Below are positions 1-13,400 of a DNA stretch of 43,500 bases, piece after piece (the first letter of the stretch is position 1; each line of letters opens with the position of its first letter). Under the pieces are notes generated by a model. The model saw only the letters and a list, made by a program, of their open reading frames with translations, ran no database searches and was not told where the DNA came from. The DNA is from Mesostigma viride (Eukaryota > Streptophyta > Mesostigmatophyceae > Mesostigmatales > Mesostigmataceae): the NCBI GenBank assembly GCA_009746045.1, contig RPFO01000667.1:3936773-3980272 (forward strand), read 5' to 3'. Made by a program: the position numbers and the translations under genes.

Positions 1-657
1 CGGCAGTCCAGGAGAGGGAAGGAGAGAAAGGCCGGAGCTAAAGGAGAGCGAAAGGTTAGGGAATGAGGGGCAGACCCAGAGAGGGAGGGAGCAATGAGGG
101 CAGGAGCAACGAGGGGACAATGGCAGAGAGAACATATGACGCAGCAACTCCTATTCTTAAATTGGCACTCATTGCTATCCACCTTTTACTTTACTGCAAA
201 CATAGTCAGACCAGTGTCAATACTGATTACTAGCCCTAATCACAGGCAGTATGACTCTGTTTGCATAGAGGTGGATGGATAAATCGCATAGAGGTCGATG
301 TCGCCATGCATGTGAGAGGGAATGTCAATAACACGAGGTTGGGGATGTCAATAATCGCCAGGTGTGGAGGTTGGTAGGCCATGCCATCCCCAAGGAACGA
401 TTGATTGAAAAATAGATGTCCACAAGTTACATTCACAGGGAGAATTTTCTTACATAATTTCTTACAACGAAACACCTCTGTCATCAGCAACACCTCGGGC
501 ACGATCAGAATGCACAAGAGCTGGGGTTGGTAAGCTAACGCAAAGGGAGCATACAAGGGCGCGGGCCATACCCCTGCTCAGGGCAAGGCGAAACAGGCCT
601 TACCCCCGGAAAGGGCGGGGGGCAGCAAAAAGAAAAGTTCCTGTCGAGGGGAATAGG

Positions 658-1850
658 TCACAGGGTCGTCCATGCTGAGGGCATGGGCAGGCCATGGGCG
701 GCAATAGGCTTGGACTTGTTAAGGGCCATGGGCAAGGAAGGCTTGTCCACGGACTGAGAGGAGTGATGGCGGCAGACTGGGCACAGCAAGAGCACAGGCG
801 TTAGCGACTTACGGGATAAGTGGAGCATCCCAACAAAGCAATCACAGGGCACAGGCAGCAGGGACCAGGGGACGGACCAGCGAAAGCGGCCCTTCACTGG
901 CGGGTTGAACGCAAACGGTCGCTGCGCCGTTGGCACGGCGTCCAGGTCCACATCGTTGCCGTAATCGCTGCCGAGGCGGATGACCGCGCGGTTGAAGACG
1001 ACCTGGTGTGTGGGGCAGTGGGTGGGATCAACAGCAAGCGTGCGTGGCCAAAGGTCAGAAAGGCAAGCGTGCGTGGCCACGGTCAGAAAGGCAAGCGTGC
1101 GTGGCCACGGTCAGAAGGGCAAGCGTGCGTGGCCACGGTCAGAAAGGCAAGCGTGCGTGGCCACCGTCAGAAGGGCAAGCGTGCGTGGCCACGGTCAGAA
1201 GGGCAAGCGTGCGTGGCCCCATGTTGCGCAATAACATATCGATAAAGGGCACCCATATAGCAACAAAAGACTTACCCGGGATGCACTTCGCTTGCAAACA
1301 TTGCACACTACTTGCTTTGACCTTGATGTAGTACTACTACGTAATAGTGCACAAACCTTCCCTGGCCCAGCTTGGATCCATGATGACAAAACAAATAAGG
1401 GAAGACCCCTATTTCATGTACTGTGGCCCCTTTTCCTTGTGGCCCGTGTGGTGGCGGGGCATCTTTGAAACCACATCGAGGTCCATCCTACACACTACAC
1501 ACTCGGAGACGGGTCATCCACATTGAAGACACGCACCACACACGTACCGTGATGGGCGTATCTCCAGACACGCTCAGGGACGGGTCATCACGGTCGACGA
1601 GAGGCGTGGTGGTCAGGACCCTGAGCGCGACACCTGGCAGGGTGGAGGGAGCGAAGATAGGTCACAGGTAGACATGGTACGGAAGGTAGAAGAGTACGGC
1701 AGGTTTTACTAGAAAAAGCTGGCTTCTAACAAGGGATATGCGGAGCACGCAGGGCATGCATTCCAGTGGCCTCTGGGGAAGTAGCCTCGCGCCAACTCAC
1801 AAACCCGCGCTCACGCAATGTGGCCCTCCCACGTCCAGTTCCAGGAACCA
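658..1850 (-). CDS. 3' part of an unidentified spliced gene (three exons)
   Basis: Product not recognised. Reading the minus strand, three exons fit together in phase. Exon 1805-1850 follows TTGCCCCAG and ends before GTTTGTGAG (phase 1). Exon 1548-1633 follows CCTGCCAG and ends before GTACGTG. Exon 658-1002 follows CACACACCAG and runs to a TGA at 658-660. The peptide includes WFLELDVGGPHCVSAG, then VALRVLTTTPLVDRDDPSL, then VVFNRAVIRLGSDYGNDV; the alternating hydrophobic pattern suggests beta structure. A possible 36-nt intron (GTAAGT...CCCAG, about 777-812) lies in the last exon, but the frame is also open without it. A TGTAA motif sits on this strand near 427-431, about 230 nt past the stop. 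The intron before the last exon carries a 28-bp tandem array. The start of the gene was not found and may lie beyond the satellite at 2051. An alternative is chance open frames, but the agreement of three phases argues against that. Confidence 0.4.
1031..1222. repeat. 28-bp tandem repeat, about 7 copies
   Basis: The unit contains GGCAAGCGTGCGTGGCCACG and TCAGAAAG and recurs every 28 bp (first spacing 29), with A/G variants. It lies in the proposed intron of the minus-strand gene, ending about 30 bp upstream of the proposed acceptor at 1003. The plus-strand open frames here with repeated RAWPRSE-like peptides are products of the repeat, not genes. Confidence 0.9.
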
Positions 1851-2050
1851 CTGGGGCAATATAGCAAAAAAGGGTTACTTGGTAGTAAGCGCCTTGGTTA
1901 GTAACAGGGCGCTTCAGAGCTGCAGCCACTGCGACATTGCAGTAGCATGAGATGGCCTTATTCATCGTAATATGTGAGACATTGCACTAGCATGAGATGG
2001 CCGAAGCCACCCTGCTATGTGAACGCGGTGGATTGATACAGCATGATTCT

Positions 2051-2745
<695 letters not shown>

Positions 2746-5400
2746 GATGATGATGGATGATGACATAGGACATAGGATGATACTTACAAAGACCAAATTG
2801 CATGACGATGGCCACATGCCATCATGTATAGTGCTGCGTGAAATATGCAGAGCTTACCGCAGCTGTTCGAAAATACCATGACATGCCTGTTCAGGTAAGT
2901 TTCTTTTTAAAAGTTGGCGTCTTTACAGAGTGGAAATTACGTTACGAACATATCAAGCAGAGTTGGCAATTCATCAACTACTAATGGCTTACCATCCCCT
3001 ACGGCGGCTCCCAGTGCGGCACTCATGAAGCAGTAAACCGCCAATAGCCCTGCGTATCCGAAGAAAGCATGAGGTATGCAACCGATCAGCACAGATTCGC
3101 GTAGATTTTAGGTCCACGTTGGCTGAACTCCGAAAAGGAACGTGCCCATATCCGCTGTCATGTTCCGCCTGCCAGACAAAGCAGTTAGGTCAACAGGAGG
3201 CTTAGGTATTGATGGGCACGGACGGCATATTCCAGCACCGCCATCCTAATTCAGACACCCATCAGAAGAGGACACAGTACTTGCATATGCTGCACTGGAT
3301 CGGACAAATTACCTGTCACAAAAGAGATTCGGGTAATCTCGTTGCGCTTGGCTTTCCCCATTGGTTCCCGACGTCGACTAGCTAGAATAGCGTAGGCATA
3401 AAGCTCTTATTTTTCACTTCAGTTGTTCAACCAACGATAAAGATAGCTTTTCTGGAAGACTAGTGATATATATATACCCAGCTAAACAGCACTTTCCACG
3501 ATATGATGTCCTGCAAACAATGCTTTCCAAGTCTTGTCAGAGTTAGTAGAAAAAATAGATCATTTGGGTGAGATTAGATCATCATATGGAGCTCGACAAC
3601 AGTGTTTACGCACAAAGACGCTCGTGCATACTGCATAGGAGTAAATACGCAGTACAAAATAATATTAATCTACGATCCAATACATGCACGTAATGTGAGA
3701 ATCGTACGAGCGCTTCCACCGGCAGCCCCATCTTGGCACGCCATGGTGAGAATCCATCATGCGCGTTCAGGGTGAGATTAAATGTCTCCTCCATCCAACG
3801 GGTGACGCGTGGCAAGCGCAGGGGTTTTCGTCGCAGAATCTGTAATCTGCTGTTTTTCCGTTGAGGCATAAAAAAACCTGTTGGTGATTGGACCCAGAGA
3901 ATCGGGGAAAGGAACCGTCGTAAAGAGCTGCCACAAATGGGCTTCTAGATTCTCTGGATTCGGCCGTATCTTAATACCGGTCCGTATACTCTGCTGCCCA
4001 TGTGCGGCGTGGGATTCAACTAACTAACTAACCAACTACCGGTCCGGTCATTGGTACGTAAACTCGAGTGACAACGTGGGGGTCACAAAATAAAGCTTAG
4101 GGTAAAGGGTACAGCTTGTGAGTTGTGGCGCTAACCTGTACAGTAGGCCGTAGGGCCGGTAGGGGGCCGGGATACATGCATGGTCATATGGATAGGAAAA
4201 ATAATTATGAACGAGAGCTTGAATAAGGGTGAGTGGGGTCGCAGCTCTTTGCAAGCGTCAAAATGGGGACCGAGGCAGGCTTTTCGTTTCGTGCGAAAAG
4301 TTTGCGATGTCAATGTGTATGCAAGCCATTAAGTGCAAGTAAAAGTAATTCAATGAAAGTCATTACGTGACAGCGTAAATCCTCAATGGAATGGGTGGTG
4401 TGGTGGAGGGCGGAAGACGTACTTAAAGAATGCCTAGAGCAAGTTGTATAAGTGCGGGCCCCGCGGCCCAAATCGCTCTTCTTACCATTGCGTGTTACAT
4501 GCGGTGCCCCCACCGACTTGGGGGTTGCATCTGTCATCGCTAATTGCGAATCATCTGCCCCCAGATGTCCGATAGGCGATAACTCGGGGTCCGCTGCTAC
4601 TTCGCCTTGCCTAAAGTCTCTGATGTTCTTAGCACAACGTAAATGCATGGGTCTCGCCGGTCACTTCTACGCATACACCAGGTTGACACGCTAGATAGAT
4701 TCGCCGGCAACGAGCCCGCCCGGCCAGATCGTTTTGTCCTCACCTTGGAATCCCCTAGCCCCTGGTACGCGGACGCTTCACTTGGACGTTCTGCGATAGG
4801 CTACGTCAACCCGTGTGTCACGAACACCCTAACGTGATAGTGAATTTGATCAGCCAGATAAGATTTGACTGTCATCATAAGAATAATGAACTGCAAACGC
4901 CACTGGCAAACAATCAAGAGGGCGATGGCCCCTGAGTCTGTGGGGGCATGTGTGTCACACGGTACAGTTGCTAGAGCATGACGGGACAGGGGGCCCACGA
5001 ATGCAAACTTAGCTAGCTAGCTTAATTCTTCGCAATGACTTCGCATATTCCCACTATATTTGCATGCGTCCAGGAATAGTTGTCTCACTTTATATTTCCA
5101 ATTGCAGCACTTGAGGATGAGCCTTTACACTACATATTTGTCGCGTAATCCAATAATGACTACTGCGTGACACGTGGCATGTCTACCCACCAACGTGGGG
5201 CTCTGACTGCTTCAAGTGATGCAAGAAGCTGCCATAAGTAATGCTCATATAAAGAAGCCCTCCAAGTTGGTTTGGGCACCACACACGGTATGTAGTCACC
5301 ATCGCGCTGGGGGCGAAGAGATGGCAGCAATGATACAATTTACTACGTTGACATATCTTATGATTGATCTTACCATCGATCTTATCATTAATAAGATTAT
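2746..5400. other. Intergenic stretch with no recognisable gene
   Basis: No open frame here shows a domain, a phase-consistent exon series or unusual composition on either strand. Short frames (3606-3869, 4310-4694) have no recognisable motif. A small ACTA/ACCA tandem occurs at about 4018-4036. It is downstream of the Prp40 gene and upstream of the minus-strand gene at 658-1850; undetected short exons of the latter cannot be excluded. Confidence 0.5.
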
Positions 5401-5620
5401 AGTTAATTAATTCATTAATTAATTAATTAGGAACATAACTCCGTTGGGAGTAGATGTAGCGCATAGCCCTTGAGAAGGGGCATATGGCCTATAATACATT
5501 CTAAGCTACTTCCTGCAAGGGTGGGAATGTAAACGACACTTGCTCTAGGTGCACCAGGGCACCTGCACCCCCCAGAGTCTCGGGCAACACCCAGCTAAGG
5601 GGAGCCCGTCATTAGTTAAT
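5395..5620 (-). mobile_element. Retroelement 3' end, family C, minus orientation, TTAA-tailed
   Basis: Read on the minus strand, it ends with a hairpin ACTCC-CAAC-GGAGT (plus 5438-5451) and then a TAATTAATTAA tail. The stretch from the tail to about 5535 is nearly repeated at 34770-34905, and the part at 5529-5612 is repeated in the same orientation at about 35345-35432. That second part contains the small inverted repeat AGGTGC...GCACCT. No open frame was found, so it is either a SINE-like element or the untranslated end of a LINE. Confidence 0.7.
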
Positions 5621-5888
5621 TAATTAATTAGGAACATAACTCCGTTGGGAGTATATGTAGCACATAGCCCTTGAGTATATGTAGCACATAGCCCCCCAAG
5701 CGGAGGAGGCGTTTTGATGAGTAGTGTAGTTAGGATTTTCTAGATAGAGTTAGGATCGTTCGATCACGCGGCTTCCTCCACCCCATCCATCATGAAATAT
5801 GTGCTACATGACCTCCCCACGGAGGCATGTTATAATTTAATTTTAATTTTTAATTTTTAATAGCCCTTGAGAAGGGGCATTAATTAAT
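5617..5888 (-). mobile_element. Second family-C 3' end, interrupted by a LINE fragment
   Basis: A TAATTAATTAATTA tail and hairpin (5639-5652) begin a second family-C copy in minus orientation. It is interrupted at 5676-5860 by a plus-strand LINE-B 3' end and resumes with TAGCCCTTGAGAAGGGGCAT at 5861. The 11-bp TAGCCCTTGAG occurs at 5665-5675 and again at 5861-5871, as expected of a target-site duplication. Confidence 0.75.
5676..5860 (+). mobile_element. 5'-truncated LINE-B 3' end
   Basis: From about 5694 the sequence matches the 3' end of the LINE at 29002-29160: the last ORF2 codons (KRRRRFDE, stop), the 3' UTR, the hairpin CCTCC-CCAC-GGAGG (5812-5825), GCATGTTATAATTTAA, and an expanded TTTTAA tail. 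A 16-nt stretch (TATATGTAGCACATAG) between the left target duplication and the LINE sequence repeats adjoining target DNA and looks like filler made during insertion. Confidence 0.85.
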
Positions 5889-6096
5889 TAATTGCAATCG
5901 ATGATGGGATAGCTTAGGCATTACAGCACTTGAAACGATATAAGCGCACAGCGTTATAGTACCTTCAATTAGCTCTGGCACCTTGTGGCCATCAGCTTGC
6001 GCCTTAATTAGCCGACGTCTTGAGCCCACCTCACATTTGTAGCATAAGCTATGCGTCAGCCTACCTATGGTATTGCACTGGTTGTATTGCACCCAC

Positions 6097-6290
6097 AGTG
6101 TTGCGCCCCGGCATGATGCACCATGCCGTGGAGAGAGCGCTCTGTGGCCTGCCCACCTGCGGCAGTGAGAGAAGCTAGGGCGCCCTCCCTCCTTCTCGCC
6201 GTGTATATAGGGTTGAAGGTTCCTTTACTCTGTATTGGCACCCACGTGACACAGTCACGTGCTTATTAATTAATTAATTAATTCTTCTAT
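6097..6290 (+). other. Unassigned element-like DNA ending in a TTAA run
   Basis: The stretch has a TATA-like GTATATAG (about 6203), a near-palindrome GTGACACAGTCAC (about 6246) and a TTAATTAATTAATTAATT run at 6265-6283. The terminal run resembles those closing the LINE/SINE copies nearby, but no hairpin of the shared type precedes it, so its identity is open. Confidence 0.3.
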
Positions 6291-6294
6291 CTAG

Positions 6295-6299
6295 TTACA
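6295..6299 (-). terminator. Candidate TGTAA poly(A) signal of Prp40
   Basis: This is the closest TGTAA that I found on the minus strand downstream of the stop, about 375 nt away. TGTAA is the usual poly(A) signal in volvocine algae; the assignment is an inference. Confidence 0.35.
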
Positions 6300-6417
6300 C
6301 GTAATCCCACTGGTCTATTTGATCTAGAGTGAGCCGGACCCTAGGGGTCTTGCCTAGCATGCTTCCCGCGCTTACCAATACGCGGCTTCCCCGCTGGTGG
6401 GGGGCCATTGTCCGAGC

Positions 6418-6460
6418 TTTAATGCTCCGTGACTCCCCAACGGGAGCACGAGTTTAATTG
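6418..6460 (+). mobile_element. Short LINE-A type 3' end
   Basis: TTAATGCTCCGTGACTCCCC and the following CAACGGGAGCACGAGT are the same as at 28792-28826, the 3' end of the LINE-A fragment. The shared hairpin is CTCCC-CAAC-GGGAG (6433-6446). An AT-rich TTTAATTGATATT stretch follows. It lies about 220 bp past the Prp40 stop codon, so it may be within that gene's 3' UTR. Confidence 0.7.
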
Positions 6461-6671
6461 ATATTATCTTAATCTTACTACCTTAATTAGCACTTCATTT
6501 TACGTGACCAAACTCAAGTTCAATTCATAGATTCGGGTATGAGGGTTCACTGCCGGCTTCTTGCCGTGCTCCATATTCTAACATGCTTTGAGTCCCCCAA
6601 AAGTTCTCTCTTGGCCATGACTCAGCAAGTGGCCAGAGAGTAACTAGGCAGTACGACTTGCCGGTGCCTAG

Positions 6672-7448
6672 CTACCCTCTTCTGGAATCTTTGTAAGCCT
6701 CCTTGTCCCTATCCCTATCTCTACCTCGATCTCTATCCCTATCCCTATCCATATCCCTATCTCTATCCCTTTCCCTATCGGCTTCTCGATCCATGTCCCT
6801 GTCCTTGTCCTTGTCCCTATCCCTATCCCTGTCCCTATCCCTATCTCTGTCCCTGTCCCTGTCCCTGTCCCTATCCCTGTCCCTGTCCCTTTCCCTGTCC
6901 CTGTCCCTGTCCCTATCCCTATCCCTGGCCCTGTCCCTGCCTTTATCCCTGTCTGCCTCTTTCTCCCGATCCCTATCCCTATCCCGGCTTTTCCCCTTGT
7001 CCTTCTTCCTCTCCTTGTCCCGGTCCCCCTCCTTGTCCCTGCCATTGTCTTTCTCCCGCTCCCGCTGCCTGTCCTGATCCTGCTCCCGCTCATCCCTGCC
7101 CCGGTCACCACCCCCATCCCGCTCCCTGTGATTCTCAGGGGCATCCCGACCCCCCTGGCCAGCATCACCCGTCTCCCGCGTGTTGCTGTAATCCTCGCCG
7201 CCACGGCGGCCGGGCACCACCGCCATGTCCTGCTCCGCCGCCACCATGTCACCTTCCTGTTTCCGCTTCAGCGACAGCAGGTGCGCACGGTACAACGGCT
7301 CGCGTTCCGCACGTGGCAGACGCGAGTAGCGGGAGTCAGGCTCCAGCAGCTTCTTGGCTTCAGACCATGACTCAGCAGCGCGCTTGCCCGTGAGGGTGGA
7401 TAACGTCACCACCTCAGAGAGCAGCTCCTTGAAGTTGTGGATGTGGCG
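6672..7448 (-). CDS. PRP40: Prp40 exon 11: FF5 and Arg-Asp tail
   Basis: It has 258 codons plus [17 protein letters not shown] and [20 protein letters not shown] make FF5. From about residue 1060 the protein becomes an almost pure Arg-Asp/Arg-Glu dipeptide tail ([12 protein letters not shown] type), as in SR-related spliceosomal proteins, ending [10 protein letters not shown]. The tail is encoded by a near-regular 6-bp repeat (GACAGG/GATAGG on the coding strand, about 6700-6990), so its length may vary between individuals. Confidence 0.93.
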   Translation of the reverse strand, partial: RHIHNFKELLSEVVTLSTLTGKRAAESWSEAKKLLEPDSRYSRLPRAEREPLYRAHLLSLKRKQEGDMVAAEQDMAVVPGRRGGEDYSNTRETGDAGQGGRDAPENHRERDGGGDRGRDEREQDQDRQREREKDNGRDKEGDRDKERKKDKGKSRDRDRDREKEADRDKGRDRARDRDRDRDRDRERDRDRDRDRDRDRDRDRDRDRDRDRDKDKDRDMDREADRERDRDRDMDRDRDRDRGRDRDRDKEAYKDSRRG

Positions 7449-10400
7449 CTGGCCGAGGGATGACCGTGTCCGCGTCAGGACATCGCGGGGGGGGTAGGGG
7501 GTGGGGAGACAAACAGGCAAAGCCGTGGCAGGCAGACAATGGCAGGCAGCCAGCGTCAGACAGGCATGTGGGTGAGGTACGTATTAGCCAAAAAGAGAAC
7601 GAAGGAGAAAATAGTCATGGTTGATGTGTGGCCAATGGGTCCATACACCATGTTGTTGAGATGCCGCAGTGTGAACCAATGGGAAACAGAAGGTGCTTCG
7701 GAGGACGACATAGGCCAGAAATGCAGCATGTTCGCCTTCCTTTGGCCACCCTTCTTGTGTGGCGCATCCTTGTTACTAAATTGTCGAAACCGGGCAGTGA
7801 GCCACTGACTTACCGCATCTGCCCCCTCAGCATTCTGAGGGCCAGTCTCTACCCCGTCTCTAGACACTAGTCAGTGAAGACTAGCCAGCATTCGATAGCA
7901 TTAAAGCAAGAGTCCCCAAGTGCCCAAAGGTTTATAGTATGACTGCCCGAAAACAGCTGCTCAGATGCTATGCTAGAAAGCATCCCACCCTGCGCCCCCC
8001 ACCTGGAGCAGCTCTGCCAGGTGTTCGCGGAAGAGGCGTTCTTGCTCCGCAGCGTCAAGCCCCTGGGGGGTCACCTGGCCCCTGGGGTCGCGCTCCAGGC
8101 GGGGCTTCATCTCGTCCCAGGTGGCCTGCATGGGTGGCACCGTTGGGGGGTTGTGCACGGAGGTTACTTGGGATAGGGGAGGACGTGACTAGTGCATTGT
8201 TATAGTACGACAGCAAGTCACATGCATGCTCTCTATTTCATTGCAGTAAACTAGATAAGAGTATATTAGATAGACACTGTCAAGCAGACAGATATATATC
8301 ATAGGCCTCAAAACAATGGGTTTTACGATGGGACGCAGAAAAGTGACTTGCAATGGGACACGCAGAGGCAGGAGCACCTGGAAGGGACCACGCACACACC
8401 CCTGACAACAGGCTGATATACGCTCAAGTGCATAGAAAACATTGCTTTACCACCTCCGACAGCCACACGCTCGACCTGGTTCCTCTGGCAACATCCTCGG
8501 AACAAGCACTGGTGGCCGGACAGGTCCTCGAGCAAGTTACTGTACAGATCTGATCATCCGGAAAGGAAGAGATTGCGCAGTCTGTTCATATATAGTGTGA
8601 GCAGGGCACGCACCGCGGGCCGCCCGATATTTATGGAAGCTTGACGGGCTCCACCAGCAGCACACTTGATTTCTCTTGCAACATTCTGAAACCAAGCACC
8701 CTTAGCGGGGCATGAAGACCGAGTCTTCCGAACAAGTCTCAGCGTTCATCTGTCTAATCATCCATCTGTTCCTTAAGAGAAGGTTGCCCACCCACCGGGG
8801 GTTGCTTGAGCCGCTTCACCAGCCACGCGCGATGCCTAACTTGTCCACCCATGTCCTGTGAGCAGGTACCCTTAAATAAGCAAGGCACTCACCGCAGGTT
8901 GCTTGACCAGCTCCACCAGCAGTGCCCGGTACGCGACCAACGCCTCCTCCTTCTTAGCCTTGGTGCGGTGGAGAGATAGCTCCTCCTCCTCCCTCTCCTT
9001 GCGCTTGCGGCCCTCACGCTCTCGCGCCTTGCGCAGCTCCTGAAGATGCGTGCGCCAGGAATAGAATCACCCAGGCAATGTCAGCGGTAGGCATAGCATA
9101 CATGCCCGCGGCCTTCCCTCACACTCGCACGCCTTGCGCAGCTCCTGGCAGTACAAACAATGAAGATCCCTTATCAACTATTATTATTGATAGGAATGAA
9201 AGGCTACTACTATACTACAGGTATACTTTAGGTAGTATACTATAGGCGTATACAATAAGTGCTATACTATAGGCGAATACTATAGGCAGTATACTAAAAA
9301 TAGTATACGCTTGCGGCATAACCCTCGCGCTTGTGTGCTTTGCGCAGCTCCTGGTATAAGCAGGGTCCACAGGACACCATCCACACACATGTCATTAGCA
9401 ACATGTCCGCATCGGGGAGTATGATACATTGCGGCCCTTCCTTTACGCGTGCCTGCTAACAGAGGAAGCATGAGCCAGCCTACATGGTGCACCCAGAATC
9501 ATTAGCAGTTACAATGACCCGCCTTCTATCTAGTAGGATTCAGGTAGCCACAACCACCCTCCTACCACTCCTACTCTTTCTCCATCTGCATAAGACTACT
9601 TAGTAGTATATACCAAGCATTAGTTAGCCATCACCCACCTCCTCCTTCAGCCGCTCCTCCTGCTCCTTCTTCTCCTTCTCCGTCAGGCTCTCCAGGTAGG
9701 CATAGAACATGGGCTTGCGCTCTGGGCTGGGCACAGCCTGGTACCTCTCGTCTTCACAGATGGCCTCCTTGATCTGGCGCGCGCAAACACGATAAAAAAA
9801 CATATTCGATGTTAACGCCACATAGACACGATGGTACCGCTCATGCATGCGCATGGATCCATGATCTGGCAACGGGATGATGGGAAAAGCCACAGGATCA
9901 TAGAAAAGAAGAAACCTTAGCCTAACCTAAACTCTAAACCGTAAACCGTAAACCGTAAACACAATACAGGGCAAGAGTAGAACATGTTTATGAATGGAAA
10001 CCACATTGAACCATAAAACTTGCACTTGTGGTGTACCTTGGACCAGCGGGATGCGGGCGTCAGCACCTCCACCTCGCCCAGCAGCGAGTGGAAGCCCTCC
10101 CGTCGCTTTTGCTCCTCCGCCGCCTTGGCGGCTTTGGCCGCGCGCCGCAGGGGGAGCGTCCTGCAGGCAGGGGGGCAGGGATAAAACCAGGCATGTGGGG
10201 AAGGCAAGAGGAGGAGGAAGGCAAGAAGGCCGCCAGAAAAGGATGTCAAGGGATATGGGAAAGGGAGCAGGCGGTGGCGCCGTTACTAGCAAATCAGGCC
10301 TGGAAAGAATGGAAGGAATGGAGGGAAGGAGTAAGGGACAAACGCCATACGGTCAGCACACTGACTGGGCGTTACCAGAAACAGGCACCACCCACCCATG

Positions 10401-13400
10401 ACGCTTGAAGCGCACTAGGAATTGAAATCTTGATACTAACAGAGGCTCCGCCATCAAACTTGAAGCACACTGAAGCTAACTGTTATCAAACATATATTAT
10501 CCAATAGCTCCCACCCACCAGCACAGAAGCAAACTCGATCTGGCTGTTATAAATAGGCGCCCTACCCACCCAGCTCTCCAGCTGGATGGCCTCCTGCTCC
10601 TTACATGGACATGGTCAGGCTCATTATCAAACAAAAGGCACGTCTACCCATCCACCCACCTCTCCAGCAGGATCGCCTCCCTCTCCTTCGCGTCCAGCGC
10701 GCTCCAGCGCTTGTCGCCGCCCCATGCCTGCGCCAGGTCCTCACACACCGTCTCAGCCGTGATGCTCTGGGGACAGGGAGTGGAGGGTACATGGGAGCCA
10801 CAGAAGGCAGGCGGGGGGCGAAGGGGGCCGAAGGGGGCCGACGGGACAAGGATTCGATCAAGCACACCGTATCTGCCGTGATGCTCTAGGGACAAGGGGC
10901 AATGCCATGGGGTGTTACAGGGACATACTTCGTTGGTGCCAGTGAGGGGCTTGGGTGAAGGGAGCAGCAAGACGGCGAATGGAAAGTTCACAGCATGCAG
11001 ACAATACAAGATGCTCAACAGACGGATGATCTCTCTCTCTGCGCGTGTGTGTGTCTCCCTCGTTCTGGAGTTCCATGTACACGCAACACTACATCTGCAC
11101 GCAACACTCCGTAAGGTGAACTGTTGAACTGGTGCTGATCGGCGCCTCGTTCCTCGTGACTCTGCCGCTTTCTCTCGTGTCATGTCCCCCCCGTTCATGG
11201 AATAGCCCTTTCACAACACACGATGACGCCATGTTTCACCTCACCCGCTTAATATACCGACACGCCTGATAACTGCTATCGCCTCGGGTATACTACCATG
11301 TATGAAGTGATTCACTATGCACCTTGGCGTCCTCGTGATAGCCAACGCCCAACTCATGTAAACTTGTAAGAGGCCTTGTAAGAGGCATCACACCTCGGAT
11401 GACTCCTCCAGGATCTCACGGAAGACTTCCACACCTGAAACACTAGTCAATACTACCACATATGATTCGGTTACTATACAACACTGTATTATAAGAAGAG
11501 GCATACGTTGACAGGCTCGTCCAAGATCTCTCGGAATCCTCCACGGCCGATACTCTACCAAGCACAAATACTTGCTATAGAATGCTAAGTAGGAAGCAAC
11601 ATACCACGGCAGCCTCCTCCGAAATTTCTCGTTACTCAGTACCATTAGCAAGCACAGAATACCAAGTAGGAAGCAACGTACCTCGGCAGCCTCCTCCAAA
11701 ATTTCTCGGAATCCCTCCACGGCCGCCTTGCGTGACAGCGCTCGCTGTCGTCGCTCGTCGTCCGCCCGCGTCTTCACAAACACCTCAAAGATGGCGCGCC
11801 GCTCCGCGTGGCTCGGCACGATCTGGCGCCCAACGGCACATGCAGGCGCCCAGCAATATTGATAAGCAAAATTGAACAGTAAGACTAGAGTGCTTATGTA
11901 TGCAATAAAGATGTGATAAGAGTGCTTATGTATGTTAATTTTATATTATATTAATTAGTCTCGTGTCCTTGTTGGGGGACCACGGAGCAATATGTATGTA
12001 ACAAAAAAAGTCCGTGCAGCAACCACACATGCAAAGGAGGGGCCCAGAGTACATGGGCCCTGGGAGAGTCCCACATACGGGCAATTTGGAGAGTCCCATA
12101 CTCAAGCGAGATACGGGTGAGCGACAGAGCGGAGAATACTAGCTTTGGTTACCCCGACCGGATGCTGCATTGTCCGCCGCTCGTTGCTTCGACTGGAAGC
12201 TGGCCACAAAGCTATGGAGCCAATGGTTCAAGGCTATATTTTCTAGAACTTATAGACCATGGCTGGCATCAATAGCACATCTTAGCACACCTTGGCACGC
12301 CTTAGCACACCTTAGCACACCTTAGCACACCTGAGCACACCTTAGCACACCTTAGCACACCTTAGCACACCTTAGCACACCTTAGCACACCTTAGCACAC
12401 CTTAGCACACCTTAGCACACCTTAGCACACCTTAGCACACCTTAGCACACCTTAGCACACCTGAGCACACCTGAGCACACCTGAGCACACCTTAGCACAC
12501 CTTAGCACACCTTAGCACACCTTAGCACACCTTGGCACACCTTAGCACACCTTGGCAAACCTTGGCACACCTTAGCACACCTTAGCACACCTTAGCACAC
12601 CTTAGCACACCTTAGCACACCTTAGCACACCTTAGCACACCTTGGCACACCTTGGCACACCTTGGCACACCTTGGCACACCTTAGCACACCTTAGCACAC
12701 CTTAGCACACCTTAGCACACCTTAGCACACCTTAGCACACCTTAGCACACCTTAGCACACCTTAGCACACCTTAGCACACCTTAGCACACCTTGGCACAC
12801 CTTAGCACACCTTAGCACACCTTAGCACACCTTGGCACACCTTAGCACACCTTAGCACACCTTAGCACACCTGAGCACACCTTAGCACACCTTAGCACAC
12901 CTTAGCACACCTTAGCACACCTTAGCACACCTTAGCACACCTTAGCACACCTTAGCACACCTGAGCACACCTTAGCACACCTTAGCACACCTTGGCACAC
13001 CTTAGCACACCTGAGCACACCTTAGCACACCTTAGCACACCTTAGCACACCTTGGCACACCTTAGCACACCTTGGCACACCTTGGCACACCTTAGCACAC
13101 CTTAGCACACCTTAGCACACCTTAGCACACCTTAGCACACCTTAGCACACCTTAGCACACCTTAGCACACCTTAGCACACCTTAGCACACCTTAGCACAC
13201 CTTAGCACACCTTAGCACACCTTAGCACACCTTAGCACACCTTAGCACACCTTAGCACACCTTAGCACACCTTAGCACACCTGAGCACACCTTAGCACAC
13301 CTTAGCACACCTTAGCACACCTTAGCACACCTTAGCACACCTTAGCACACCTTAGCACACCTTAGCACACCTTAGCACACCTTAGCACACCTTAGCACAC

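Noticed and set aside
6703-7077. Plus-strand poly Ser-Leu open frame
   Set aside because: It is the shadow of the Arg-Asp tail of Prp40 on the other strand.
9918-9962. Interstitial telomere repeat
   Set aside because: Units are AAACCGT, not AAACCCT or AAAACCCT, and there are only a few copies.
10601-11198. Longer minus-strand frames running through exon 6 into flanking DNA
   Set aside because: Their extra parts are intron, including a duplicated acceptor; only 10660-10766 fits the FF domain and the phases.
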